From positions 7,401,656-7,465,655 of the forward strand of contig JAKOON010000018.1 of the NCBI GenBank assembly GCA_022577435.1: a DNA stretch of 64,000 nucleotides, read 5' to 3'. This document shows, one piece after another, positions 1 to 13,160 of this stretch (position 1 is its first letter; the number at the start of each line of letters is the position of its first letter). A program made the translations under genes and the position numbers. The notes beneath the pieces are model-generated. The model made no database searches. It was not told the DNA's origin and saw only the letters and a list, made by a program, of their open reading frames with translations. Source of the DNA: Embiotoca jacksoni (lineage: Eukaryota > Chordata > Actinopteri > Embiotocidae).

Positions 1-699
1 TGAATGTAAAATGTGTCCACGTCATTGGGCATTCATGTTTGCTGATGTGTCCACTAGAGGGCAGGCCAGGCAACATGATCCGTCTACTGTGAACTGTAGC
101 TCGTCAGTGTTGTTGATACAAACAACTGAAGAAATGTGCCTGCATTTTGAGTTCGTGCAGGATTGTGAGACAGACAGCAAATTTGAGAAACTGATGTATG
201 AAAGGTTGACAAAGTTTTAACATAATGCCATTTTAGACCTACTGTAGCTTTACTTTCTTAATTTGTATGTGAACAAAATGACTATATAAAGAAAAATATG
301 AAAAAGAAGATGCAAAATTAGTTGAACAAACAGAACAGTCTGTGATCAAATAAAAAAATTTAATCAACAAACATAAAATGCACACTTTCTAGAAGCTAAA
401 ATCACCTCCAGTGTTCTTACAAATATATGAAATACATATAATAGTGAAATAGAAAGAGTCCTTCCGTCTACCCTGGTGCTATTCTGGGCTCTCTAACCCG
501 TTCCCCAGAGTGACTTCCACAACTCTGTGGAGCTTCATGCTGGAGTGCCAGCAGCTGTTGACCAGAAACACACAAATCCCTCGACAATAACTTAAAAACA
601 CTGACCCAGTTTGATAGAATATCTTCATTTGAATAAGATCAAGGGTTCACCAGTGCCTCCAGGGCTCAATCTATACAGTATTGGCTGCAGCTGCAACAT

Positions 700-1035
700 T
701 TAGTCAATTAGTTGATTGACAGAGAATTAATTGCCAACTATTCTGATAATCAATTCATTGTTTTAATGAATTTATTGAGTCTTTCTTTCTTTCTTTTTTT
801 TTTATAATTCCTAAATTCTCTGATTTCAGCTTCTTAAATGTGAATATTTTCTGGATCGTTTTGTCCACCATGATAATAAATAGAGTATATTTTGTTTGTA
901 GACTGTTGGTTGGGACAAAATAAATAATTTTAGGCTGCTTTAGGAAACTTTACCAGCCAAAACAAAAGGTTAAGCAATTAATTTAGAATAAAAGCAACAG
1001 ATGAATCGATAATGAAATAGTTGCAGCTCCAGTAT
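700..1035 (+). repeat. MITE family A, copy 1
   Basis: This AT-rich relic of about 330 bp starts with alternating TTAGT/TTGATTGA-type sequence and ends in GTTGCAGCTCC. It carries the motif CTTCTTAAATGTGAATATTT followed by a TGGACTGTTGGTTGGGAC-like block (here GACTGTTGGTTGGGAC). Related copies lie at about 21270-21530, 27165-27440 and 39395-39560, all in the same orientation. I recognise the layout as a very common teleost interspersed repeat, probably a hAT-type non-autonomous element; the superfamily is inference. Confidence 0.6.
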
Positions 1036-2079
1036 GAGCCTTACTTGACCCTACTTTCATGTCACAGGGGCTCCTCACTAACCACATGCAAAAAAATTTG
1101 CCTAAAACCTACAGTAAAATTTAAATTTTTCTTTGTTCGTCTCAGTCCGTTTAAGCCAAACAATTGATATGAAGCTCTTACTGGCTAAACAGGAAGTCCA
1201 GAGCAAAACGTTTCGTCCCTGCTTGTCACAGGAGCAGGAAGGGTGAAGAGGAAGTAGAGTTTTGCAAACTGCATGTTAAGAAGCAGCCTGTACAGGAGGA
1301 TATTTTGATTTTCGATGTCGGCGAGACATTATCAGCTTACATTTCACCCATACTAGTCTTTTCTAGTATTTACCAAAAGAGTGTTTATGACAGTTATGTG
1401 AAGAAAATGCACAAGTGAAACAGAAAATCCTCATGTGTGTTGAAATATGAGACAAACGGACACGAAGCATCACAACAGAGCTGACAGAGAAGCTCAGACT
1501 AACGTTGGACCCCGTAAAACCACAGCAGGGACTATAACCTGTCAGTTCTTCAGCGTTCTACGTTCCCATACCTGACACTTCTTCTAATCTTTCACCTTTT
1601 ATCACCCTAAATATCACCAACCGTTTAGATGAAGTCAGGCACTTTAACAAGTGCGCACGGATGATCAGACGAGCGGTAGCTGCTGCAGATGTTTCTGATA
1701 CAAAAAACCCCCAAATCGGTGATACACACGGGTAGACAAGTTCACTTCAGGCAGTTCCACTTTATTCAGCAACTACAAGTACTTCGACGATGGTGGAATG
1801 ATCAAATTAATTTCAGGGCAAAATGTTTGTTAAGACGCAAAAACAAGATGACATTTCAGTTTTCATCAGGAAAGTCAGTGCAAGATAAAATGTACAGCGA
1901 GATAACCTGAAGTGGAGTAGTGATGCTTATCTGATTACAAAGTTAGATCAGTCCGTTGATTTCAAATGCATGTTCATGACTCTTTTTTAATTTTGTGATT
2001 CCTTGACTTTTCCCTTAGCAGCACCGTGAGGTTGACGTCTGTGGCTTTGAGCAAAGTATGTCTGCAGCTAATGGGAAAA

Positions 2080-3060
2080 TTACCATGAGTTCATACACAA
2101 TGTTTTTAAGAAGAGTTTCTGAGCCCAGACAATGATTCCCAGTGCAGATTTGTGTCTGTTTTTGATGCTCTGTCGTCTGAGGGCTCAAAGATCACAGTCA
2201 TCCAATATTGGTTTTCAGCATTGTCCCTTGCGTAGAGATTTCTCCAGATTCTCTGATTCTGTTAATGATTTTATGGACCGTAGATAATGAAATCCCCAAA
2301 TTCTTTATTTTTAGGTTGGGAAACATTATTTTTAAAATTGTTGCACTATTTCCCCACACTGAGAGACTCTGCCTCTCTGGGAAACAATGTCACTGACCTG
2401 TTGCCAGTTAACCTAATTAGTAGAGATGTTCCACCAGGTGTTTTTGTTGAGCTTTACACAACTTTTCTAGTCCTTTGTTGACCCCGTCCCAACTTTTTTT
2501 TTTAGATGTTTTGCTGGCATCAAATTTAAAATGAGCATATATTTTTCATAAAACAATCACATTTCTCAGTTTCAACATTTGATATGTTGTCTTTGGTCTG
2601 TTTTCAATTAAATATAGGTTTATGTAATTAGCAAATCATTGCTTTCTGCTTTTATTTCAATTCAATTTTATTTGTATAGCGCCAAATCACAACAGAAGTT
2701 ATTTCATGGCACTTAACACATCAAAGTCTTGAGTCTGAAGTTTTGAGTCTAATCTTAAAGCTAGAGAGGGTTTCTGCCCCTCCAACACAAACTGGGAGCT
2801 GGTTCCACAGGAGAGGAGCCTGAAAACTGAAGACCAGCGTACTGAGAGCGAAGTGCTCTGCTAGGATTATATGGTTCTATAAGATCTCTAAGATATGATG
2901 GAGCCTGGTCATGTAGAGCTTTGTAAATCATCAAGAGAATTTTTAATTCTATTCTTGATTTAACAGGAAGCCAGTGAAGAGAAGCTAAAACTGGAGAAAT
3001 ATGATCTCTCTTACTAAATAAGTTTTACAGTGTCCCAACTTTTTGGAAACAGGGTTGTAT
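2080..3060 (-). mobile_element. Degenerate DNA-transposon relic split by another repeat
   Basis: On the minus strand, about 2208-2320 retains a helix-turn-helix-like stretch resembling Tc1-type transposase N-termini (NLGIS.STVH..I.R.RESGEIS), with stops. The right end reads GTCCCAACTTTTTGGAAACA then GGGTTGTA. The same 'CCCAACTTTTT' motif occurs internally near 2488. This is a recurrent teleost transposon layout. About 2652-3023 is a separate interspersed repeat inserted into it. The left terminus was not found, so the element is truncated. The family assignment is tentative. Confidence 0.5.
2652..3023 (+). repeat. Teleost interspersed repeat ('TATAGCGCCAAATCACAAC' type)
   Basis: This begins with CAATTCAATTTTATTTGTAT followed by AGCGCCAAATCACAAC. 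It continues with 'gagaggagcctga' and 'gagcgaagtgctctgct' blocks, which I recognise as a widespread teleost repeat, probably LINE-derived 3' sequence. It interrupts the DNA-transposon relic around it, so it is the younger insertion. Confidence 0.55.
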
Positions 3061-4964
3061 AATTTATAGTATATATCAAAATAAACACATACACACTTGC
3101 CACACTTTCTTGCTTTTGTGGTGTATATCTCTAACTTACTTTGTATACGGAACCCATAACCACAACTGGGCTGTTGTGCAACAGCGAACCTTTGTACATG
3201 GTATGAAATATGTGGTATGAATACCTTTGTGCACTCTATCTAGTGCATTTATACACCAAATTAAGTTACCCACGAAGTTATCATGGTAGTGCTTCCACTT
3301 TTTGTGAATTACCTTTAGCATATTTTATAAAAGCTGTCTTTTGACTTCTGACCTATGTAGCTGAGTAATCAAATAAAATTCCTCTTGGTCAATAATCTGT
3401 GACCAGTTTCAAAGTGTCTTCCTCAAATGATGATTTTTTTTTTTTTGGCTACAACTTCCTTTCCCACAATGTAATCAGGCTCTTTAATCATGTTGTCAGG
3501 CCTGTGTCAGCACTTGATCCACTCCAGGTCCACTTCTTAGACTGCTTCAAGAAACCAATAGAAACTATAAGGGCACAAAGATGAGCGCAGATGATCAATG
3601 ACATCCAAACCCACAACTGCAACCACTATATATATATATGTGTGGATATAATGTATTTCCAAAACCATCAGAAGGCCAAAATACTCTTGTGCCAAGCTGA
3701 AGCCTCACATTTCAACTCAGTACAAGTTTTGGTTCTAGTTCACTGTCCTCCAGTGCTTTATAACGACAGCTTTTGGTAATAAGTTTTGAGCAAATACATG
3801 TGTACCCCAGATTACATACACTAACATACATAACAGATAAGATACACATGCGGAAGTCATGAATGTGGATTGTGATGTGGAGTCATCATATTTCCAGAAT
3901 GGCCTCTGTTTTGTCACTGTTGAAGTTTACTACCATCTACTGGATTTGAACATGTATGGCATTCAGCAGGCCGATCTCGCAATATTTCTGACCGTGTAAA
4001 ATAATTCATGGTTTTAAGATTCTGATCCGCTCCAAAATTGTGTGGGTTCTTTGGCCATTGCTGCGGTTCTCCACCAAGTTTAATGGAAATCCAGGTGGTA
4101 GTTTTTCAGCCGAAAAACAGACTGACAAACCGCAGATATAACAGTTCACAGTTGCTATTATTAACTTGACGGTTTTCAAATGAAAAGCATTCTAATCATG
4201 ACCCCATCTCTCTGTATGTAATCAGCTGCTCCACTGAGTTGACTGCATTTTCTTAAGGTTTCAAATTTTTTTTAACCAAATTGCATGCTTTATATAAGTC
4301 CTGCTCACCTGGCAAATGAGCAGCAAAAAAATAGTCACTCGTGTTTTGTCTCTGTAACTGACCTACTGGTAACTTTATAATGTAATAGATATGCAAAAAA
4401 TAATGATGTTTCGAGTCTTTGACAAGGCTTCCCTCTGGTTTCTCTTTTTGTGCTCCAACCACCATGACCCTGAGCATCACCACAGCGGTATTTTGGTTAC
4501 TTTCTGGTTAGGCCTCCGGCACTGAGATACACGCTGATCTAACAACCTTCTCGCTTCTGCGCAATAACACACGTAACACATAGGTAGAGAAACACGTTGC
4601 CTTTTCTCTCTGTGCTATATAATGTGTATGCTGCCTTTGTTTGATAAATACAAACACTATGTATTTACATGCTATTAGTATAGATTTGCCTAAACTTATA
4701 TTGGCCTGTTACCAAGAGTCGGTGGAATAAGTTGGCCAGGATAAATATACAGTTGGGGTTAAAACCGACTCCTCACGGCCAGCAACATACTGGAATTTCA
4801 TGTCAATGATGCATTTTAGTCTCAGTGATGGGAAGGAAACCTCAAACCGCTCCTCTCTGAGATAGAGAACTGGGCAGTTGCTGCACATCTTAGCAAAACA
4901 GGAAATTTCATGTTTCCTCTGCTGCTTATAGCAACAGCTTGCATCACACAACTTCTGCATATCT

Positions 4965-4965
<1 letters not shown>

Positions 4966-5034
<69 letters not shown>
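4966..5034. repeat. (CA)n microsatellite
   Basis: About 34 uninterrupted CA units. The Thr-His and Val-Cys open frames across it on both strands are repeat artefacts. It lies just beyond the likely 3' end of nrros. Confidence 0.98.
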
Positions 5035-5037
<3 letters not shown>

Positions 5038-5201
5038 CAAACACCAAGTCACACAAGAACACAGCCACGTTTTTACATTGGGGTCTCTGGGGGATTAGGA
5101 TCGAGCTTTGAACCACACTTGAATGAACAATATATGAACAATAGCAATTTGAAAAACTGTTTAAATGCTTCATTATTGCAGACCGTTTTACAATCAGTTG
5201 A

Positions 5202-5209
5202 ATTTATTT
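5202..5209 (-). terminator. Candidate poly(A) signal of nrros
   Basis: The minus strand reads GAAATAAA about 80 bases beyond the nrros stop codon. It is the first canonical AATAAA hexamer downstream, so it would give a very short 3' UTR. Use is inferred only. Confidence 0.35.
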
Positions 5210-5284
5210 CCAACATACATTCAGTTACATTTCTCAACAAAATTCTGTACGATATATATAGTTTTGTTTGGGGCTTATAAAGTA

Positions 5285-8200
5285 TCAGTAAGATGTCGGC
5301 TTCAAACATTTCTTTTTGATTGATTTTTTAAGCATTTTGGGCTTGAAAGTGAGCAGAACAATAATACCAATTCCCATAAAAAAAAGACACACTGGCAAAA
5401 ACAGCAGAATGTACCATGACGTAGATTCCCCACCTTCTCCCAAACACAAAAATGAGTGGGAGTGCTCCACTCTGTGTGGCGTTTGGAAGATATCCTCACA
5501 TTCGATATCTGATTGTCCGACCACATTGAGTGTCTCTGTTGTTATGAATGTACTGAACCATTCTGCTTGGCAGCAGTTGAACGGATTTCCTGTGAGGAAA
5601 ACAGTCTGGAGTTTCGGGGCTAAATCATTAGCCTGACCGGAGGGGATGGTGGACAGGTTGTTGTCCCTCAAGTCGAGCACTTTCAGGTCAAGGTTTAGAA
5701 GGGATGGGGGAAGGTCGGCAAGAGAGTTCCTTGAAAGGTTTAAAGACTTCAGACTTTTGAAATGGGAGAAGTCGAAGTCTTGTATGTGAGTATTTCCTAA
5801 ACCTAAATGTTGCAACGTTCTGCCCAAACTTTGTATTGACTCTTGGGTAGTGAGTCCAGGGTTGTCGGACAGGTCCAAGTGCGTTAGCGACAAGCCTGTG
5901 AATGCAGAGGTTGGAATTCTTTCAAGGTCGCATCCCCTAAGGTAAAGCTGTTTTAGCGATACAATGTTTTTCCAATCCACACAAGTTGAGATAGTTTTTA
6001 CACTGATTTCTGTTTCCTCTGAAGGGCAAATGTCAATGTTGTTGTAGCTGAGATCCACTGACCGGATGCTTGGCAATGAGGAAAATAATCCCAGGGGTAG
6101 CCACTCAAGAGCATTCCAGCTCAGGTTAAAGTAGGTCAAATTGCCAAGAGAGGTCAGTGTACTTTCATCTGCTGAAATCTGGTTCAGTCTGTTGTTGCTA
6201 ACATCCAGCTCATACAAGCTGCCAGAGAACTGTTCCGACGTTAGATTCAAGGTTTCCAAGCAGTTTGTGCACATTTGAAGTCTGGACAGGGTAGGCATTT
6301 TCTGGATGAATCCGTTTGGGAAATAATCCACCTGGTTACCTCTCAAATCTAAAATCTCTAAAGAGGAGATATCACCATGAAGGTTTTCATCCCACAGTTT
6401 AGCAGTCACATTTCTCGTGTGCTTCTTCAGATTGTAGAACTCAACGGATGTGGTTGAGTTTGGGAACGTAACATTGTCCGCCAAGTGTTCGTAGAACCGA
6501 ACAAAGTTGTGGGACAGGTAAAGGTTCCGCAAGCGACTGTGGCTGGGCAATAGAGGAAAGAAGACGAGTTGGTTGTTTGATAGATCAAGTGTCTCTAGCT
6601 GGAAAGTGTCATTGAGGTCTTGTCTCGAGATGAAGAAGTCGATGACGTTGTGGCTGACGTTGAGGACCACGAGCTGGCTCATGTGGAAGTCAGTCAGACA
6701 TGGCAGATAGTTGAAGGCCAGGTTGAGCCGCTGGAGCTTGGAATTGCTGTTGAACGCATTATCAATCTCAAACATTATGTTTCTTTGTAGGTCGAGTTCT
6801 TTGAGTTGGTGAAGATCCCCGAACGAGGTGTCGTGCAATCTCTGCAAGAGGTTTCCGGAAAGATTGAGGTACTCTAGGGATGTCAGGTTTTGAAGAAGAG
6901 TTTCGGCCATTTCGTCTTTGAGCCTGTTCTCAGAAAGATCCAGAGCTCTAAGAACAATTAGATTTTTTAATGCAAGACTGGTTTCCTGGTAGCCAATATA
7001 AAGATTGTTACTTGCTAGATTGACGTTTTCTAACAATTTTGAGTCTTGAAAAGTGTTTGATTCCAATTTCTCCAAACTATTACAAGCTAAGCTCAGGGTG
7101 TTTAGTGAGCTGTAACGGAGGAGACAGGTGTCCTGTAGTGTTTGAATGGAATTGTAGTTAAGCTGGAGCTCCTCGATGTTGTCTGGCAGTCCCGCAGGCA
7201 CAGATGAGAGCTTGCCGTCATTGCAGAGAGCTGTTCTTTGTATCTATGAAAATGAGAGCACATACTTTTAATACTGAGTGCCTGTTTGTGGCAGGGTAAA
7301 GTTTTAGCTTTTTTAAAATCTGAAATAAACTGGATTTCTTCCCAGCATTGCAAATTAATTTGTGAACTTCTTTTTCAATTTATCAAATACACTGGATTAC
7401 CAAAATATATGCAAAGTCCAACTAGCGTCTGTATTTAGTGATTTGTATACGAGATTTGTAAATGTCACTCATGCTACCACCTTGTCACTGTGAGCTTTTT
7501 TGGCCTGCTCGTGTTAGTATCTAACACAAAGCATTTTGATCTTTATGCCGGTTCACAGAGAAGTTATTGGGCTGCAGGTTCTTGATGATTTTACAACATC
7601 TGTAAGATGATATCAGATAAATTATAAATGAAGCTTTTATAGCTTTTATTGCTTAATTTCTGTGGACATATTTTGTTTGATGATTACATGAATAAATCTA
7701 AATCAGCTGTAAAAACTCTACAGCAGAGATTTCTTATCTTTTTCTGACTAGAATATCACTGTCATTAGCTTAACACTGTGTATCTGTAATAAATCAAAGT
7801 AGCAAAGTAGATAATGTGGTCCTTCTTTGTAAATGTTAATAACCTGTTAAGTGGATTTGGTCTGGATCAGTTTTGGTCTTCCTAATTTATCAACGATCTA
7901 AGATAAACCCCATAGACAACATGCCTTCAGTAACTGCATCATATTAATGCAGTGAATTACTAGTACTTCATTATTAATTAATAATAATTATCAGAGGATG
8001 ATAATACAAACCTCTAGTAAATCACATTGCGTCAAATAAAATCTCCTCACAAAATACAGGACGTTCACCACCAGAATAACATACGGACAGTGTTCTCCAA
8101 AACAAACATTAATATGTTGTAAGAAAACGAAGATGTAAATTGTTTGGCCTTTTAGATGAGACATGCCCTGAACTTCCCCCTGTGAAACTGTAACAGTTCA

Positions 8201-8335
8201 TGTTCAGACAAGCAGAGCTGAAAGTCATCTTACCAGCTGACATCGGCTGTGTTGTGGATGACTTGAGACTGGCGTCAGGATTCTCCATATTGGTAACAAG
8301 CAAAGCAGGATGGGAGTGAATCCGTGGACTGGCAT
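5285..8335 (-). CDS. nrros: Negative regulator of reactive oxygen species (LRRC33)
   Basis: NRROS/LRRC33 is a single-pass leucine-rich-repeat protein of macrophages and microglia that tethers latent TGF-beta1; it is also reported to restrain NOX2 from the ER. Two coding exons, 8335-8234 and 7243-5285, join in phase 0 through GTAAGA and TTCATAG to give 686 residues (human 692). Residues 1 to about 25 are a hydrophobic signal peptide. About 40-640 are tandem LRRs containing blocks such as LDLQRNIMFEI and LNLAFNYLPCL that match LRRC33 rather than LRRC32 (GARP). About 644-667 are a membrane helix, followed by a short basic tail ending KPTSY. There is no TIR domain, which excludes a Toll-like receptor. 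Cys216 (in LPCL) and the pair Cys359/Cys362 sit where this family makes disulfides to latent TGF-beta (inference). The next gene, fbxo45, is also its neighbour in human 3q29, which supports orthology. Confidence 0.95.
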
Positions 8336-9760
8336 CTTAGCATCCTCTCTGCTGAGAAAATGATAGAAGGAGAGAGAGATGATGCTCTGTCTGATAGGTT
8401 ATTGACTCTTGTTTAAATTTTTTTTTATGTTTTTAATTTGATTGTAAAAAAAAAAGATTGACGACACCAGGCTGGACAACACGAGTTTAAAACCATAGTT
8501 ACTATGATTTGCATGTGTCATCAAATGATTGCTGACGAGCACAATGTCTTGGAATGGATACGTGCGTGTATGCATGAAGAGTTTAAAAAAATCAATTCCT
8601 CCTCCCTAAATGGACTATCAAATGAGGAGATAAAGACAGCAGCTCAACATTAAAGTGTTGAAAGAGTCTGAAGGTCAGAGAAGTGGACGGGCAGTTACAT
8701 TTACATCCTACTTTTTTTTAATATATGATTTATTCATATTTAAAACCTTTTCATAGTGCTATAAGTAAACAAACAAATATCACATTACTCGCATGTAAGA
8801 ATGGCATGTCCATTTTGAAAATCTGACACGGAGGAGGAATATAATCCTCACGTTGTTGACGTGTCCACACCATGTAATCACAATGTCTTAGATTACGATT
8901 TTTTTTTTTGCTGATTCGGATCCTGTGTCAGAGTCCCGTGATCAATATTATGTTATCCTAAAAACAGAAGATGGAAATTTTGCTAAAATTTCCCCAATTT
9001 CATTTCAAACCATCATGTGACGCACACTAAATATAGAAACTTTTTGTTCCTTTTTGGCCTGCCCGCATTGTTAACCTATGTATTTTAACACATATGTTTC
9101 CCAGGATTTGTATCACCAGTAAATTGCAACTTTTTTATTACATTTTTCTCATTTAAATTTTTAAACCTTTTTTTCTTGTAATTTTGCTGCTGTTTTAACG
9201 CAGTTCAAATAGAAAGTACTGGCTACAGAAAGTTGCCACACTGTTGTGCACAATAACAGCGCACAATAAAAAAAAAACTAAAAACGTTTTAGTCAAGGGT
9301 TTACCCTTCTGGAGAAAATATTTGTTTTATTTACTTTCTCTTTCTGACATGATGCAGCCAGTTTATGAGAACACCATGCGTTAGAACAACAACATACAAG
9401 TTTGGATGATTTAAAGCACACTTATATTGCTTATGGGTAATTGCAAAAACATACAACACGAAGTTCCTTTCATCAGTAGATATCTAAATGCTATGAATGC
9501 ATTTTCTGATAGTTTTATTCTGACATTTGTTTTTACAAGACATATTTATGTTTGAACATAAATACGTGTTCAATAGCGCACTCAAAAGCAGGTGATCACA
9601 TGCACCAAAAACTAAATTCAGCATTCTTTATTTATATAATACATTATCAGTGCATACTGCAGTACTAGATCAGCGTGCCGTGCATGTACTTACACTGGTG
9701 GTTAGGTGTGGATTTCCCAAGCCACTGACGGTTGATCCTCTGACCATATCGCTGGTTGAC
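8336..9760 (-). other. nrros 5' UTR intron and probable non-coding first exon
   Basis: Just upstream of the nrros ATG the minus strand has a good acceptor (TTTTCTCAGCAG, about 8350), so the coding start lies in a second or later exon. A strong donor (CAGT then GTAAGT) occurs at 9694/9693, and the non-coding first exon probably ends at 9694 and begins somewhere near 9750. The intervening 1.3 kb is AT-rich and shows no other coding exon. The first exon and start site are inferred from splice signals only. Confidence 0.4.
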
Positions 9761-12674
9761 TGGCTGCTGCTGAGTGTGTTCTCGTGTGTGTGAAGTTCAG
9801 CTGCTCTTCGCTGCTCTGGCTGAAGCCTATTTTTTACTATTCACGGAAGCAGGCAGGCAACGGAAACCAGGTCACATGGACAAGCTGCAATCAGACATAG
9901 GTTCTCAACCCCGGGGCCACAGGAAGGCGAGTGTGGGCTCAACAGCTCTGCAAGCGGTCCTACTTCTTGTGATCACAGCGTCACACCAGTTGTTCTGACA
10001 AATACAGCTGGTAGCACAACTGCCACCACAAAAACCCAGTGAGAACACACCCTTCACACCCTCCGCTCACTCTGATCAGCCAACCTACTCGGGAGGAAAC
10101 CACTCAGCACACACGCCCTTCCTGCCTCATTTTCGGCCTGCCACTGCAACAGTCGAAACACACATATACACACACACACACACACGCACACTCAACACTG
10201 TGTATTAAGTAATATCTCGAATTGTCGCAATGCTTCTGGAACAAATAACCGAACACAAAGAAGCAAGAAGATGATTTATAAACTGATGAACTGCACAAGT
10301 CCTGTCGCTGCAACCTCTAAGTGAGAGATCAAGAAATTCTCAAATGTTTCACTTTTAGAACGAATCCGTTTGCAACTTGTCTACTGTAAGTAAACAAGTA
10401 GCCAAACACATTCAGTGTTTAGCTACTTCTTCTTTCTTATTGTCCACCTACTAAATATTTAAAAAGCTCGCTTTTGTGTTTTGTTAAACTCCAGTTTTTA
10501 GCTTGTGTCTCAAGAATAGGGAATTAGGAATCAGGAAGTGATGGTGCTGTCCTTGGTAAGTTGATTGGTTGGTGATTCCTTCCTGTTTTCACACAAGACA
10601 TCTCCAGCTCTCACTTCTAACTTCTAATTTTGGGAGGCAACCAGATTTTGTAACCCGTCAGGGTCTAAGTGGGCATTGGGGTACTTGGTTGCGTGACACC
10701 GGTTCATTTCTGAGAGAAAGATAAAAAAGAAATCACTCAAACTAGGTCTGTATCCATTTTGCTTGCTCTCGTGCACACACAACCACGGCTAGCAAAAAAA
10801 AAACATGGATGGAAAAAATGAGTTTCAAACGTCAACAGCTTTAGTGCATAACTTTTATATATAAAAGAATGTGTGTTACATTCAGGTCCTGTTTAGCGCT
10901 ATGCTAACTTGAATGGGGAAAAAGTCATTCAATCATGCATCTCTTCTGGCCTTTCCAAATGTTGTTGAACTGACTGGATCAAATTCTGATTGTAAAACGA
11001 ACCATTTCACGGGATTGTAACGTTTAAAATAATGTATTTACAGTTTTACAGCCACAGCAACACTGACCGCGTGGGCTACAGCAGAGCCTATGACATAAGC
11101 TCACGTCAACAGTGTTTTGGTCATTACTGTCACCGGCAAACGTTTTGCACCGCAGGTTTAAGTTTTATGTGAAACAAATGTATTGAGCATGTTTGTTAGA
11201 CCTCCAGAATACACACCGTGTGTTTTGGTGAACAACAGAAACTTACAAGAAACCTTTAATTCCCTACTGCTCAAATGATGGGATTTAAAGATGTGTTTAG
11301 CATTTTTTACATCCCCTGCCCTACACCTCTTCAGGGTTTCTGGCTTTCAAAAAAACAAAAATACCATCACAGTGGAGATAAAATGCCATATATGTAGACT
11401 GAATAAGTGACCATGCCTACAGGCACCAGTGAGATTACTTGTCGCGTCAGCAGGTGCATTTTACATGGCTGGACTCACCTTGCTCACCTCCAGCTATAGC
11501 TCATCTTGCGATGTAGGACAATTCTCATGTTGTTGTGTTGTGAGGAAAGATTGAGGGAAAGCAGCTCTTACAGTGTTGTGAACACGTGTGTGTGAATTCT
11601 GGGCTCTGAGGCCATATTAAGTCATACAGTATTAACATTTGCAATGTTAACATTCTCCACCTTTGAGAGTGGAGGACGTGGTGTAGTAGTCGGGGTTGGG
11701 GCAGTTTCTACTCAACAGAACAAAAGCAATGAGAACTTAAACCACCAACATTAAGATCAATTCTGAAATATTGAAGATTCTCAGTGTCTCAGATTTATTT
11801 TGTTCTCTCTTTTTAATTTCCTCATTTGCCTGATCTGCCTCAAGCAGATTTACATGATTCCTCTCTTCCTGCTAATATCCAATAACATATAATGTTTTTC
11901 ATCATAGTTCCTGCTCCTGTTTAACTGCACCATTGAAGGTTAAGGAGAACAGATAGCATTTGCAAAAACCTGTATGATGTTACATTTACAGCTAAAGAGA
12001 TGGAAAACCTCTGAGATTTTAAACTGCACATGACCTGCTTTTTCTGTGGTGTGAAGCTACTTTCAAACATGTACAAGATAATGGCTGCCCTCTTGTGGAA
12101 ACAGGATGAGATGTATTGTTTTAAGAGACGTCTATTTTATAGTCTCAATCGCACAGGTATTAAAAATAACACATTTTATTTGCACACATAAGGATATTAT
12201 ATAGTAAAACAGCTGCTTCCAGTTCATTAAACACTGGTTTCAGAAAAATGTTGAAGAAATTTAGGGAGTACAGAGCCGTTAATACCCAGCATTCATCTGT
12301 AAAATGTGCCATAACACTCAAGGTACATATCAGGTGGGATTTACTGAAGCTGTGATACACAGAAAGTTCACTTAGTTTGCCTTCATTTTCAGTTCGCCCT
12401 TCAAAATGCCTGATCAAGCAACATTTATTTTAGGCTTTTTACAGAAAGGGCAACAAATGAGCAAACCTTTAAATATAATTTTTTTCCATTTTATTTTCTG
12501 AATACATTTGCTGTCCTGCTTGGTCATTTTTACATGAAGATATGGATTTATTGGACTGATATGTGTGTGCAATGACAAGCTGAGACATACAGGTGCCATA
12601 CAGCAGATTTGATGGTCCAGATAGACAGATGCTGCAATTAGAGACACAGTCCTGAGAAAATCAGCTGGAGAGGG

Positions 12675-12815
12675 AGACAGACAGACAGACAGAGAGACAG
12701 GCAGGCAGGCAGGCAGGTGGGCAGATAGATAGACATACAGGCAAGTAGGTGGGCAGACAGACATACAGGCAGGCATGTGGGCAGACAGACAGACATACAG
12801 GCAGGCTGGTGGGAA

Positions 12816-12885
<70 letters not shown>

Positions 12886-12915
12886 CATGTGGGCAGACAG
12901 ACAGGCATGTGGGCA

Positions 12916-13014
<99 letters not shown>

Positions 13015-13160
13015 GGGCAGACAGGCAGGCATGTGGGCAGACAGGCAGGCAGGCATGTGGGCAGACAGACAGACATACAGGCAGGCAGGTGGGCAGACAG
13101 ACAGCTAGTCAGTTAGTCAGACAGACAGACAGATAGTCAGTCAGACAGACAGACAGACAG
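12675..13160. repeat. CAGG/CAGA tetranucleotide array
   Basis: About 485 bp of almost pure four-base units (CAGG mixed with CAGA), with recurring interruptions of the type 'CATGTGGGCAGACAG' and 'CATACAGG'. Because the unit is four bases, all frames stay open, giving artefactual proteins of 113-131 residues on the plus strand (Gly-Arg-Gln-Ala) and up to 220 on the minus strand (Cys-Leu-Pro-Ala). These are not genes. Confidence 0.97.

Larger units (their letters stand above)
1..5190. other. Intergenic region with transposon relics
   Basis: No coding exon could be supported here. Open frames are short, lack splice partners and do not resemble known proteins. The stretch holds a MITE relic (about 700-1035), a DNA-transposon relic interrupted by another interspersed repeat (about 2080-3060) and a (CA)n microsatellite (4966-5034), all listed separately. 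The last few hundred bases probably include the 3' UTR of nrros on the minus strand. Nothing recognisable was seen in about 1040-2080 and 3060-4960. Confidence 0.6.

Noticed and set aside
1689..2481. Small plus-strand frames
   Set aside because: They overlap or lie next to a transposon relic whose coding similarity is on the opposite strand.
4709..5280. Open frames of 76-154 residues on both strands through the CA repeat
   Set aside because: Poly Thr-His and Val-Cys runs are a direct product of the (CA)n microsatellite, and flanks show no coding similarity or splice partners.
5285..7243. Toll-like receptor
   Set aside because: The LRR ectodomain is followed by a very short basic tail with no TIR domain, and the LRR blocks match LRRC33.
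12414..13136. Frames of 119-220 residues rich in Cys-Leu-Pro-Ala or Gly-Arg-Gln-Ala
   Set aside because: All frames are open because the unit is four bases. No start context, splice sites or similarity.
12675..13160. Possible CRISPR-like array
   Set aside because: There are no unique spacers; the units are 4-bp simple repeats in a vertebrate genome.
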